DNA of 41,139 nucleotides from Betaproteobacteria bacterium (GCA_009693245.1 SHXO01000016.1:1-41139), one strand, 5' to 3'. Positions 17,404 through 25,455 are shown, numbered from the stretch's first letter. Notes: a model not told the origin generated them from the sequence alone. Program-made: numbers and translations.

Positions 17404-18234
17404 ATGCCGAGATTCTTGAAGTATGTGTTGTTTTTGGCTGTAATGCTGCCGGTTGCTGGTCTCGCCAACGAAAAGGCGGAGCCCGATCCCGACAATAGCC
17501 AGTATTGGGACACGATCCGGAAAATAACCTTTGGTGACCGCGAAATTCTCGACGGAAAAGGCGTCATCCGGCTCTATCTTGCCTTGCGTGCCGCCGACGC
17601 TTCCACCGTACCCATCGCGGTCAAGGGGCAGATCGACCAGACGCCGGAGCGTTACATCAAGTCGGTCTACCTTATCATCGAACGCAATCCCGGGCCCTCG
17701 GCCGGCATCTACCACTTCACGCCGGACAGCGGCCGCGTGCAATTGGAGACGCGCCTGCGTTTCGAAGATTACAGCCATATCCGGGCCATCGCGGAGACCA
17801 ACGACGGCAAGCTGTGGATGGATAGCCGCTGGGTGAAAGCGGCGGGGGGGTGCTCCGCGCCCATGTCCAAGTTCTTCGTGCCGCCCAGCTTGCTTGGCAA
17901 GATGAAGTTCAAGTTCGAAGACGATCACATCAAGGACAACGAGCCGAATCTGGTGCAGCTCATGATCCGGCACCCGCAGGAGTCCGCCTTCGCCATGGAT
18001 TTCGACGGCAACAAGACCCCGGAATTCGTGCGCAACGTGAAGGTCACCTACGGCGGCAAGATCGTGCTGGAGGCGGAGGTGGATTTTTCCCTGAGCGACA
18101 ACCCGAGCTTTCGCTTCAACATCGTGCCCAAGGGCGCTCCCGCGCAGTTGAAGGCCTGGATCGAAGACACCTACGATAGAAGCTGGGAGCAGTCCGTGGA
18201 GATCGTACCGGGCGCCCCATCGCCAGGTTCATGA
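17404..18234 (+). CDS. Quinoprotein-associated SoxYZ-like carrier protein
   Basis: The 276-residue protein has a signal peptide (about 1-21), a SoxY-like domain containing the carrier cysteine C150 in AAGGCSAP, and a SoxZ-like immunoglobulin domain (PNLVQLMIRHPQESAF… to …FNIVPKGA). Fused SoxYZ-like carriers of this kind occur beside periplasmic quinoprotein dehydrogenases. By analogy with SoxYZ they should carry a covalently bound intermediate on the cysteine, but the cargo is unknown. AAGGAG lies six bases before the ATG at 17404. A longer reading upstream would overlap the divergent gene and lacks a signal peptide. A terminator-like hairpin follows. Confidence 0.87.
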   Translation: MPRFLKYVLFLAVMLPVAGLANEKAEPDPDNSQYWDTIRKITFGDREILDGKGVIRLYLALRAADASTVPIAVKGQIDQTPERYIKSVYLIIERNPGPSAGIYHFTPDSGRVQLETRLRFEDYSHIRAIAETNDGKLWMDSRWVKAAGGCSAPMSKFFVPPSLLGKMKFKFEDDHIKDNEPNLVQLMIRHPQESAFAMDFDGNKTPEFVRNVKVTYGGKIVLEAEVDFSLSDNPSFRFNIVPKGAPAQLKAWIEDTYDRSWEQSVEIVPGAPSPGS

Positions 18235-18262
18235 CTTCGGCCGCCATGCCATTGACCTAAAA

Positions 18263-18295
18263 GGGGCGATCCATTAAAGTGCGCCCCGATTTTTT
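18263..18295 (+). terminator. Rho-independent terminator after the SoxYZ-like gene
   Basis: GGGGCG at 18263-18268 pairs with CGCCCC at 18282-18287 around a 13-base loop, followed by GA and six T (18290-18295). Its place 29 bases after the stop fits transcription ending there, so the two cytochrome genes downstream need their own promoter or read-through. Confidence 0.6.
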
Positions 18296-18363
18296 GCCCA
18301 AGGTCCTATTCCCTGGGGCGGCTGCTCCCCGACTCACCACCTCAATCTAGAAACGATATCCAC

Positions 18364-18678
18364 ATGACGGCCCGGATACTCGCAGTTCTGATCGCTGGAT
18401 TCGCCATGGCCTTCCCGCTCTATGCGCAAGGCGATGCGGCGGCCGCAAGGAAAAAGACCCAAATGTGCGAAGGTTGCCACGGCATCGATGGCTATCGCAC
18501 CGCTTACCCCAAGGTCTATCCCGCCCCCAGGATGGGTGGCCAGACCGCGGCCTATTTGGTGAAGGCGCTCAAGGATTACCAGAGCGGCGCGCGCAAGCAT
18601 CCTTCCATGGTTGGGGTCGCCTCGAGCCTGAGCGAGCAGGACATGGCCGATTTGGGCGCTTACTACGCCGCCAATTGA
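18364..18678 (+). CDS. Small periplasmic class I cytochrome c
   Basis: The 104-residue protein has a signal peptide ending near AQG and a single c-type heme site, CEGCH (35-39), with M82 in HPSM as the likely axial methionine. This is the c553/c5-like small cytochrome pattern, a soluble electron carrier. The next cytochrome gene follows after 28 bases. Together with the SoxYZ-like carrier upstream, it may take electrons from a periplasmic dehydrogenase; none is encoded in the window. The ATG has only a weak ribosome site. Confidence 0.9.
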   Translation: MTARILAVLIAGFAMAFPLYAQGDAAAARKKTQMCEGCHGIDGYRTAYPKVYPAPRMGGQTAAYLVKALKDYQSGARKHPSMVGVASSLSEQDMADLGAYYAAN

Positions 18679-18706
18679 ACGCTGCGTAACGACAATGGAA
18701 AGACCC

Positions 18707-19030
18707 ATGACCAAAATCACATTACTGGCGATGGCCTTGGCGGCAGGTAGCTTCGGCGCGCAGGCCGCGGACTATGATGCCGGCAAGAAAAAAGCAACGG
18801 AAGTATGCGGAATGTGCCACGGGCCAGAAGGCAATAAACCCATTACCCCGGATACTCCGATTCTCGCGGGGCAGCATTACGAGTATCTCGTCGCGGCTAT
18901 TAACCAGTACAAGAAGGGAGAGCGCCAAAATCCCATGATGGCCCCCATGGTGCAGCCCCTGACGAAGGCCGAAATCAAGAACCTCGCGCTCTACTTTTCC
19001 AAGCAAAGCGGGCTGCGCGCCAAGTACTAA
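18707..19030 (+). CDS. Small periplasmic class I cytochrome c, second copy
   Basis: The 107-residue protein has a signal peptide (cleavage near AQA-AD) and one heme site CGMCH (34-38); methionines in NPMMAPM could be axial. It is related to, but clearly different from, the upstream cytochrome. The ATG at 18707 is preceded by GGAAAG; an ATG four codons earlier is also possible. The stop codon overlaps the stop of the convergent DUF1841 gene (CTAA at 19027-19030). Confidence 0.9.
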   Translation: MTKITLLAMALAAGSFGAQAADYDAGKKKATEVCGMCHGPEGNKPITPDTPILAGQHYEYLVAAINQYKKGERQNPMMAPMVQPLTKAEIKNLALYFSKQSGLRAKY

Positions 19031-19455
19031 GCGGTTTTCCGCGCGAGGCAGTCCAGATACTCCCGCGCATCGGGAGGCTGGCCTGCCCTCTGGGATTTCC
19101 ACAGCGTTTCGCCCAGGCACTCCAGCACCTCGTGCTGGGCATCGTGCTCGTTGCCTAACTTTCGCAACAGCGCCAGGTAGTGCCCCCGAATGCCGGCCGG
19201 TTGGCCGATGGCGAGATGTTCCTCCACCGCCAGGTGCAGGCTCAGGTGCAAAAAGGGATTGATCCGTCCTTGGTCCGGAGAAAATTCGGCGTGTAGCGCC
19301 GGTTCGGATTCTTCGAGCAACTTGTGATACTCGGGGTGCCGCGTCATCACCTGCGCGGCGATCTTGCTGGCGCCTTCGAGAGCGCTACCTGCTCGGTAGC
19401 CGTTCCACGCATCGATAAAAAATTGCCGTACCTGAGCGGAGGTCGGATTGAACAT
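19027..19455 (-). CDS. DUF1841 family protein
   Basis: The 142-residue protein begins MFNPTSAQVRQFF and contains HPEYHKLL and NPFLHLSLHLAVEEHLA, typical of DUF1841, a family of unknown function common in beta- and gammaproteobacteria next to nth. The ATG at 19455 overlaps the nth stop by one base (TAATG), so the two are translationally coupled. Members are rich in helices; no catalytic motif is evident. Confidence 0.85.
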   Translation of the reverse strand: MFNPTSAQVRQFFIDAWNGYRAGSALEGASKIAAQVMTRHPEYHKLLEESEPALHAEFSPDQGRINPFLHLSLHLAVEEHLAIGQPAGIRGHYLALLRKLGNEHDAQHEVLECLGETLWKSQRAGQPPDAREYLDCLARKTA

Positions 19456-20096
19456 TAGGCCTGCGCCCGCGTCTTGCGTTTGAATTCGCACAGGTCCGCG
19501 ATGGGGCAGCGCTGACACTCGGGAGTCCTGGCCTTGCATACATAGCGTCCGTGCAGTATCAGCCAATGGTGGGCATTCAACCGGTATTCGGGCGGCACCA
19601 GGCGCATCAGGCGCTTTTCCACCGCCACGACGTCCTTGCCCGGTGCGATGCCGGTGCGGTTGCAAACGCGAAAAATGTGAGTGTCCACGGCGATGGTGGG
19701 CTGGCCAAAGGCGGTGTTGAGTATCACATTGGCGGTCTTTCGCCCCACGCCGGGTAGCGCTTCCAGCGCCTCTCGCGACTGTGGCACTTCGCCGCCATGG
19801 TGTTCCAACAGCAACCGGCTCAAGGCCACCACGTTCTTGGCCTTGGTACGAAACAGGCCGATGGATTTGATGTGTTCCATCACGCCATTCTCCCCTAAGC
19901 GCACCATGGCCTGCGGCGTAGGCGCCACTTCGAACAAACTCACGGTGGCCTTGTTGACGCTCTTATCCGTCGCCTGCGCCGAGAGCACGACCGCCACCAA
20001 CAACTGAAACGGCGAGCGGTAGGCAAGTTCCGTCGCGGGATTCGGCAGCAGATCCCGAAACCGGCGGAACATTTCGCTGCGGATGGCGTTGTTCAA
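19455..20096 (-). CDS. nth: Endonuclease III
   Basis: This base-excision-repair glycosylase/AP lyase removes oxidised pyrimidines. The 213-residue protein has the helix-hairpin-helix LPGVGRKTANVI with the catalytic lysine, the catalytic aspartate in VDTHIFRVCNR, and the C-terminal 4Fe-4S loop (CKARTPECQRCPIADLC). Homology begins at MNNAIRSEMFRRF, so the start must be close to 20096, yet the codon there is TTG and the bases before it are pyrimidine-rich with no Shine-Dalgarno. In many relatives nth follows rsxB directly; here rsxB is about 6.4 kb away. Confidence 0.95.
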   Translation of the reverse strand: MNNAIRSEMFRRFRDLLPNPATELAYRSPFQLLVAVVLSAQATDKSVNKATVSLFEVAPTPQAMVRLGENGVMEHIKSIGLFRTKAKNVVALSRLLLEHHGGEVPQSREALEALPGVGRKTANVILNTAFGQPTIAVDTHIFRVCNRTGIAPGKDVVAVEKRLMRLVPPEYRLNAHHWLILHGRYVCKARTPECQRCPIADLCEFKRKTRAQA

Positions 20097-20185
20097 GGAG
20101 GAAAAATTTCAAGCATCGCCGCTGGCACGGAGAATCCCGCTAGGGGAATGAAAACCAGGAAGCCGGTTCGGACTGGTTGTTTCAT
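20093..20185 (-). CDS. Possible 30-residue leader ORF before nth
   Basis: An ATG follows directly on the stop of the FAD-protein gene (TAAATG). It opens 30 codons beginning MKQPVRTGFLVF, with a hydrophobic middle, and its TGA overlaps the TTG start of nth (TTGA). The arrangement would allow translational coupling across to nth. No homology is recognised, and it may be chance. Confidence 0.2.
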   Translation of the reverse strand: MKQPVRTGFLVFIPLAGFSVPAAMLEIFPP

Positions 20186-21817
20186 TTAATTTTCTCCGGT
20201 GGCGATACTCTGCGCGACGGCTTCTGCGACTTCGATGCCGTCCACCGCCGCCGAGAAAATCCCTCCCGCGTAGCTGGCCCCTTCTCCGGCCGGGTAGAGC
20301 CCCCCGGTATTGACGCTCTGGTAATCATCGCGGCGCCGAATACGGATCGGTGAGGACGTACGCGTCTCGACACCCGTGAGTACCGCATCGTCCATCGCGA
20401 ATCCGCGGATTTGCCGGTCGAAGGCTGGGAGCGCCTCGCGAATGGCCCTGATGGCGTAGCCCGGCAGCGCGGAACTCAGGTCGGCCGGCGTCACGCCTGG
20501 CGTGTACGAGGGAATGACTTCACCGAGCTTGGACGATGGGCGCCCAGCGAGAAAATCGCCGACCCGCTGCACCGGCGCCTTGTACTCGCCGCCGCCGAGG
20601 AGGAATGCCCGCGACTCCCACGCTCGCTGGAAACCGACCCCGCCCAGCGGCCCACCGGGATAGTCGTTCGGCGTGATGCCGACCACGATGCCCGCGTTGG
20701 CATTGCGTTCGTTGCGCGAATACTGGCTCATGCCATTGGTGACCACACGCCCGGGTTCGGAGGTGGCCGCCACCACGGTGCCGCCGGGACACATGCAGAA
20801 GCTGTATACCGAGCGGCCGTTCGTGGCGTGATGCACGAGTTTGTAATCCGCCGCACCGAGGATCGCGTTGCCCGCGCACCTTCCGTGGCGGCTGGCATCG
20901 ATCAGCGATTGCGGGTGCTCGATGCGCAACCCGATGGAGAACGGCTTGGCCTCGATGAACACGCCGCAATCCTGCAGCATCTTGAAAGTGTCGCGCGCAC
21001 TGTGGCCGATGGCGAGCACGACGTGTTTGCTGCCGATCGTATCGCCGTTCTCCAGCGTCACGCCGAGCACCTGCCCGCGCGCGCCGCTGCCGCCGGCACC
21101 GCGGCCGATCTCGATGTGCACCACCTTGCTGCGGAAGCGGAACTCGCCACCCAGAGACTCGATCGTCTCGCGCATTTTCTCCACTATTCCGACGAGGCGG
21201 AAGGTCCCGATGTGAGGCTTGCTCACATACAGGATCTCCTCCGGTGCCCCGGCTTTCACGAACTCGTCCAGAACCTTGCGGCCGTAGTGCTTCGTATCCT
21301 TGATCTGGCTGTAGAGTTTGCCGTCCGAGAACGTCCCCGCTCCGCCTTCGCCGAACTGGACGTTCGATTCCGGGTTCAAGACCGACTTGCGCCACAGGCC
21401 CCAGGCGTCCTGCGTTCTTTCGCGCACCGCCTTGCCGCGTTCGAGAAGAATCGGCCGGAATCCCATCTGGGCGAGGATGAGCCCGGCAAACAGCCCGCAC
21501 GGCCCGGTGCCGATCACCACCGGGCGCGTCTTGAGGGATTGTGGCGCACGTGCGACGAAGCGGTATTCCATGTCCGGCGTCATCTCGGCATGCGCCTTTA
21601 CGCCGAGCCGTTCGAATACCCCCGGCTCGTCCGAGACCTCCGCGTCCACCGTGTAGACCAGGAGAATCGCGGAGCGCTTCCTCGCATCGACTGCCCGCCG
21701 AAACACCGTGAAGCGAACAAGCTCTTCCTTTCCGATATGGAGTCGCTTCAGAACGGCGGCTTCGACGGCACCCTCGGCATGGTCGATCGGCAGTTTTATT
21801 TCGGTCAGTCTCAGCAT
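20186..21817 (-). CDS. NAD(P)/FAD-dependent oxidoreductase (COG2509-like)
   Basis: The 543-residue protein matches a widespread family of FAD-dependent proteins of unknown substrate. It has a small N-terminal domain (residues 1-85, LRLTEIKLPIDH), then the FAD-binding VVIGTGPCGLFAGLILAQMG, NVQFGEGGAGTFSDGKL, KPFSIGLRIEHPQ, YSFCMCPGGTVVAATSE, and the C-terminal GLYPAGEGASYAGGIFSAAVDG. Family length is about 540. The ATG at 21817 is where homology starts; the longer open frame upstream adds 25 unmatched residues. It lies between nth and a PEP-CTERM gene, which is not a context I recognise, and it may have arrived with the neighbouring accessory genes. Confidence 0.85.
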   Translation of the reverse strand: MLRLTEIKLPIDHAEGAVEAAVLKRLHIGKEELVRFTVFRRAVDARKRSAILLVYTVDAEVSDEPGVFERLGVKAHAEMTPDMEYRFVARAPQSLKTRPVVIGTGPCGLFAGLILAQMGFRPILLERGKAVRERTQDAWGLWRKSVLNPESNVQFGEGGAGTFSDGKLYSQIKDTKHYGRKVLDEFVKAGAPEEILYVSKPHIGTFRLVGIVEKMRETIESLGGEFRFRSKVVHIEIGRGAGGSGARGQVLGVTLENGDTIGSKHVVLAIGHSARDTFKMLQDCGVFIEAKPFSIGLRIEHPQSLIDASRHGRCAGNAILGAADYKLVHHATNGRSVYSFCMCPGGTVVAATSEPGRVVTNGMSQYSRNERNANAGIVVGITPNDYPGGPLGGVGFQRAWESRAFLLGGGEYKAPVQRVGDFLAGRPSSKLGEVIPSYTPGVTPADLSSALPGYAIRAIREALPAFDRQIRGFAMDDAVLTGVETRTSSPIRIRRRDDYQSVNTGGLYPAGEGASYAGGIFSAAVDGIEVAEAVAQSIATGEN

Positions 21818-22116
21818 GGGGCGTAACAGTAACAGGAGCTGGGCACGCGCATGAATTGGGTCCGGGAAACACCGATGCCTTCCTGGTTTCAAAAGTAAGT
21901 CTGGCCCGGCTGGCGCCCGGCCGCTTGATAGGTGGTCGTTTACGTCTTTACTTTGAGCAAGCGGTTCTTTTGACTGTAGGAATATACATATCGAAAAACT
22001 TTACGGTTTGCCGGGGCTCGTTGGGACCGAATCCATAAGATACTGCTTTTAAGGTGGAAAAATGATGGGATGGGTTCTTGCCTATCGTCCAAACAAATAA
22101 AATAACTAGGAAAGAA
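21818..22116. promoter_or_regulatory. AT-richer divergent intergenic region
   Basis: These 299 bases separate the FAD-protein gene from the PEP-CTERM gene. The right two thirds are clearly more AT-rich than the surroundings (for example 21940-22010 and 22085-22110), as expected for promoters. A GG-N10-GC pair at 21903-21916 loosely resembles a sigma-54 site but its -12 part is poor. No gene was seen in it. Confidence 0.4.
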
Positions 22117-22980
22117 ATGAAGAAGCCAAATGCCGGTAACTTCTTGGGCGTGCGAGCCGTGAGGCCGAAATTGCGAGGTGCTGCAGCTACGGCTTGGCTT
22201 GATCATTACGAAAAAGATGACAGGAGCCTTCACGCCAACTCACGGCCCCGGCGGTTTCTGGCGAGCGCGTTCCGCAGCCTGACTTTCGCTCTCGTGGTGT
22301 TGGTCGCGTGGCCTGCGGCACCATCCGCACAAGCGGCGCTGATCGACCGGGGCGGTGGCATGATCTACGACACCACACTGAACGTCACCTGGCTCGCGGA
22401 CATGAACTGCGCCAAGACGCAATACGACGAGTCAAACGGTTCCTCAGGTTTCGAGGGTGGCCGAATGGGCTGGGCCCAGGCCGCTCGCTGGGCATTCAAC
22501 CTGGTCTACGGCGGATTCGACGACTGGCGGCTGCCAGCCCTCAATCCGGCAGACGAGACATGCAACCGTGCCTTCGATCCAGGCGGCGGTTTTCCGCTAC
22601 AGCACCTCGGCTTCGATTGCTCTGGCGGTGAGTTAAGTCACTTGTTCGTTACCGAACTGGGCACCAAGGCGCGCGAGTCGGTCCTGAATCAAACCGGGGA
22701 CACTGACGAACAGAAGGCCAACCTTGCACTCTTCACCAACGTGCAGCGGAGTGGCTACTGGTCCATCACGGAGTACGAGCCGGACTTTGATAATGCGTGG
22801 TTCTTCCTTACCATCGCGTTGGAGGGTGGCCAGCGCGTCAATGACAAGGGTACCCCGTTCCATGCCGTCGCTTTGCGCCCGGGAGATGTTGCTGCTTTTG
22901 TCCCGGAGCCACATTCCGCGGCGCTGGTGTTGCTTGCGATAGGCGCTGCAGCGGTAACGCGCAGACGGCGATCCCGTTGA
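22117..22980 (+). CDS. PEP-CTERM-sorted protein with DUF1566-like domain
   Basis: The 287-residue exported protein ends in a PEP-CTERM signal: VPEP (262-265), a hydrophobic stretch, then RRRRSR. Exosortase cuts such tags and sends the protein to the envelope or biofilm matrix. The middle (LIDRGGGMIYDTTLNVTWLA… with FDDWRLPALNP) resembles the DUF1566/Lcl-type domain frequent in PEP-CTERM proteins. The ATG at 22117 has AGGA five bases before it, but the first 50 residues precede the hydrophobic signal core (FRSLTFALVVLVAW), so a later start is possible. No exosortase or EPS genes are in the window. Confidence 0.82.
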   Translation: MKKPNAGNFLGVRAVRPKLRGAAATAWLDHYEKDDRSLHANSRPRRFLASAFRSLTFALVVLVAWPAAPSAQAALIDRGGGMIYDTTLNVTWLADMNCAKTQYDESNGSSGFEGGRMGWAQAARWAFNLVYGGFDDWRLPALNPADETCNRAFDPGGGFPLQHLGFDCSGGELSHLFVTELGTKARESVLNQTGDTDEQKANLALFTNVQRSGYWSITEYEPDFDNAWFFLTIALEGGQRVNDKGTPFHAVALRPGDVAAFVPEPHSAALVLLAIGAAAVTRRRRSR

Positions 22981-23001
22981 AGCCTCGCGGGATTGCAGCC
23001 C

Positions 23002-23925
23002 CTAGACCGGATCCCACGAGAACACATCCGCCGACACCTCCAGGGGAAAGAAGTGCTTCCGCATGGCGGGGATGGCGTGTTGCGCGATGCTTTGCGGCGT
23101 CCACCCCTCCGAGCGTTGCACGGAGCGGATGGGGCGGGGCTGGCTCATGAGGAAGATCTCGTTCATTCTCACACCGAAGATCTGGCCATTCACGCCACCG
23201 GCCTCGTCCGAGAGTAAATAGACCACCATCGGCGCGATCTTCGCCGTGGTCATCAACTTCAACCTCTCGACGCGGGTCTTCTGGGCATCGGTCTCGGTGG
23301 GAATCGTGCCGATCATGCGGCTCCAGGCAAAGGGCGACACGCAATTCGAGCGCACGTTGTAGCGCTGCATGTCGAGCGCGATGGACTTCGACAATCCCAC
23401 GATTCCCATCTTGGCGGCGGAATAGTTTGCCTGCCCGACATTTCCCACCAGGCCCGAAGTTGACGTGAAGTGCACAAAGGCGCCCGACTGTTGTTCGCGA
23501 AAATATTGCGCGGCGGCTTTCGCCACGTAGAAGCTCCCCATCAAGTGCACGCCGATCACTTGCTCCCAGTCGAGCGTGCTCATGCGATGGAAGATACGGT
23601 CGCGCAAGATGCCCGCGTTGTTCACGACGCCGTCGATCTTGCCGAAGGATTCCACTGCCTGCCGTACCATGCGTTCGGCGGCCGTCGCATCCGTCACGCT
23701 ATCGGTGTTGGCCACGGCCTCGCCGCCTGCCGCTTTAATTTCATCCGCCACCTCTTGGGCTGGGCCAACGCTGCCGCCACCTTCACCATCCACCGCGCCG
23801 CCAAGATCGTTCACCACTACTTTGGCGCCCTGGGCCCCCGCCAAAAGTGCGATATCGCGCCCGATGCCACGTCCAGCGCCCGTGACGAGCACTACCTTGC
23901 CGCTAAGAATTTTCTCTTCCGCCAT
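23002..23925 (-). CDS. Short-chain dehydrogenase/reductase (MFE-2/FabG-like)
   Basis: The 307-residue SDR enzyme has the cofactor motif TGAGRGIG (residues 15-22), NNAG, the serine of FTSTSG and the catalytic YSAAK. VVNDLGGAVDGEGGG is typical of the branch related to the 3-hydroxyacyl-CoA dehydrogenase part of multifunctional enzyme 2, so the substrate may be a hydroxyacyl-CoA or a steroid-like alcohol. The ATG at 23925 has AAGGAAAG upstream. The C-terminal about 60 residues beyond the usual SDR core end in EVSADVFSWDPV. It follows the PucR-type regulator by 110 bases on the same strand. Confidence 0.87.
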   Translation of the reverse strand: MAEEKILSGKVVLVTGAGRGIGRDIALLAGAQGAKVVVNDLGGAVDGEGGGSVGPAQEVADEIKAAGGEAVANTDSVTDATAAERMVRQAVESFGKIDGVVNNAGILRDRIFHRMSTLDWEQVIGVHLMGSFYVAKAAAQYFREQQSGAFVHFTSTSGLVGNVGQANYSAAKMGIVGLSKSIALDMQRYNVRSNCVSPFAWSRMIGTIPTETDAQKTRVERLKLMTTAKIAPMVVYLLSDEAGGVNGQIFGVRMNEIFLMSQPRPIRSVQRSEGWTPQSIAQHAIPAMRKHFFPLEVSADVFSWDPV

Positions 23926-24035
23926 CTTCTTTCCTTGGGAGATGATTGCCAGCCGGATTCTAGGCCAGAGCGCAAAGGGCGCTCGGGATGACGGCAGTGG
24001 TGTCATGGAGGGCAGGGGCTCGCGGTTAGGGCTGA

Positions 24036-25325
24036 TCAAGCCCGGCCGCAATCGGCTGCAAGCAGCAGATCCGTGAGTTGGTGATAGCGCTGGGCATCGA
24101 GTCCGGTGAGATCGCTGATGCGCTGGAGCCGCGCGTAAATCGTGTTCGGATGGACATGAAGTTCGCGCGCGGCCCGTTGCATATTCATGTCGGCATCGGC
24201 GAGCGCGCGTAGCGTCTTGACCAGAGAACCTTGCGACTTCGTGCTGGCGTCGCGAAATCCGGGAAACCAGACCGGCATCGCGGACTGCACGTAGTCTGCT
24301 CCTCGGTGGATGAGCAGCCGCCGAACCGGCAACGCCGAGAACTGCACCACTCGCTCGGTCACGTTGGCGAAATCCAGCGCCACCGTTGCTTCGTGCAGTC
24401 CTCTCGGTATGAAAGAAGTCGACGGCTGGTCGCTACTCATGCCGATCAGAACCGCGGGGCCAAGTTCGAGCAAGCGCGGCTGGATCCGGCTGGCGAGATT
24501 CGCCTGCGGTGCCGTCCAGCCTGACGCGCGCCGCGCGCCGGAGAATACGGCGGTGACGACATTACCGCGAATACCGGCAAGTGCCCGAACCGGGATCGGT
24601 GCGACCGCCTGGCTCACCGCCTCGGCGATGCGCTGTGCACGCGTGGGATTTTCCATTTCGAGCGGGTCAACCGACTGCGCGAGCGCGACGCAGAAGCTCT
24701 GCCTTTGTTCGAGGTAACCGGCACGCTTCAAGAGCCGCGCGACGCGCCCGTCGGATTCGTCGTAACCGCTCACGAGGATGTTCAGCAATTCGGTGCGGCG
24801 GTCGCCCTCCGCCTCGGCGAGGACGCGGGTCCGTGCCACGTAATCGGCGGCCGCGATAATGCTGATCGTGTCCGTATATTCGAGCGAGAACGCCGCGACG
24901 GCGGATAAAACCTTCTCGCGGTTTCGCGGATTTGCCGTGAGCGCCGCCTCGCGGATCCACTGCGAAAGAACTTTGTGCCCGCAGCGATAGGCGTGCAGCG
25001 CCGCCTCCAGCGGAAAACGCTGGCTGGCCCGGCGGCGGGCATGCGCCCTGACGAACTCGAAGTCTCGAATATCTCCGCCTCCGAGCAGTCTTTGCAACTC
25101 CGCGATGTGTTCTCCCGCGTGCCGGCCGAGGTCAGGCAACACATCGGGGTTGCCCGATGCGGTGAAGGCGGGGATCTCGGCGAGAATCGTCTCGCGCAAA
25201 CCCCGGGCGATATCGCCGGCCTGCCTTTCGAGCGGAGCCGCAATGCGGGGAACAACCCCGAGCTTGGAGAGACTTGCGAGCGTTTGCGCAAGCCCGTTGT
25301 CCTGGCCGAAAGAACGAATGTCCAT
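24036..25325 (-). CDS. PucR/CdaR-type transcriptional regulator
   Basis: The 429-residue protein has an N-terminal helical region, a central GGDEF-like domain of the CdaR/PucR group and a C-terminal PucR helix-turn-helix (NMQRAARELHVHPNTIYARLQ, near residues 375-395). Such proteins usually activate nearby catabolic genes. The ATG at 25325 is preferred; the frame is open ten codons further to a TTG. The start codon sits inside a 16-base palindrome, a possible autoregulatory site. Likely targets are the SDR gene downstream or the divergent YCII-like gene, now broken. Confidence 0.85.
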   Translation of the reverse strand: MDIRSFGQDNGLAQTLASLSKLGVVPRIAAPLERQAGDIARGLRETILAEIPAFTASGNPDVLPDLGRHAGEHIAELQRLLGGGDIRDFEFVRAHARRRASQRFPLEAALHAYRCGHKVLSQWIREAALTANPRNREKVLSAVAAFSLEYTDTISIIAAADYVARTRVLAEAEGDRRTELLNILVSGYDESDGRVARLLKRAGYLEQRQSFCVALAQSVDPLEMENPTRAQRIAEAVSQAVAPIPVRALAGIRGNVVTAVFSGARRASGWTAPQANLASRIQPRLLELGPAVLIGMSSDQPSTSFIPRGLHEATVALDFANVTERVVQFSALPVRRLLIHRGADYVQSAMPVWFPGFRDASTKSQGSLVKTLRALADADMNMQRAARELHVHPNTIYARLQRISDLTGLDAQRYHQLTDLLLAADCGRA

Positions 25326-25329
25326 TCGT
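25314..25329. promoter_or_regulatory. Palindrome over the PucR-type regulator start
   Basis: ACGAATG and CATTCGT (7-base arms) flank a 2-base centre and include the ATG of the regulator gene (25323-25325). A symmetric site over the start codon could be an autoregulatory operator, but a chance palindrome of this size is not rare. Confidence 0.35.
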
Positions 25330-25455
25330 GAGGTTCCCACATTCCAACGCCGCAATTATCGACGGTTTCGCCGTTGTGGAGGGAATTCAATGTGGATACT
25401 CTCCAAGTCGGGTGCCAAGGGGTGCCCATTCATTCACGAAAAAGGAGAGATTGCA

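Noticed and set aside
20411-21826. Long plus-strand open frame (471 codons) opposite the FAD-dependent protein gene
   Set aside because: It is a His/Arg/Ala-rich antisense shadow caused by GC-rich codon use; the minus-strand reading has clear FAD motifs.
21903-21916. Sigma-54-type promoter before the PEP-CTERM gene
   Set aside because: GG-N10-GC is present, but the -12 half (GGCGC) departs from TTGC and it is about 200 bases from the start.
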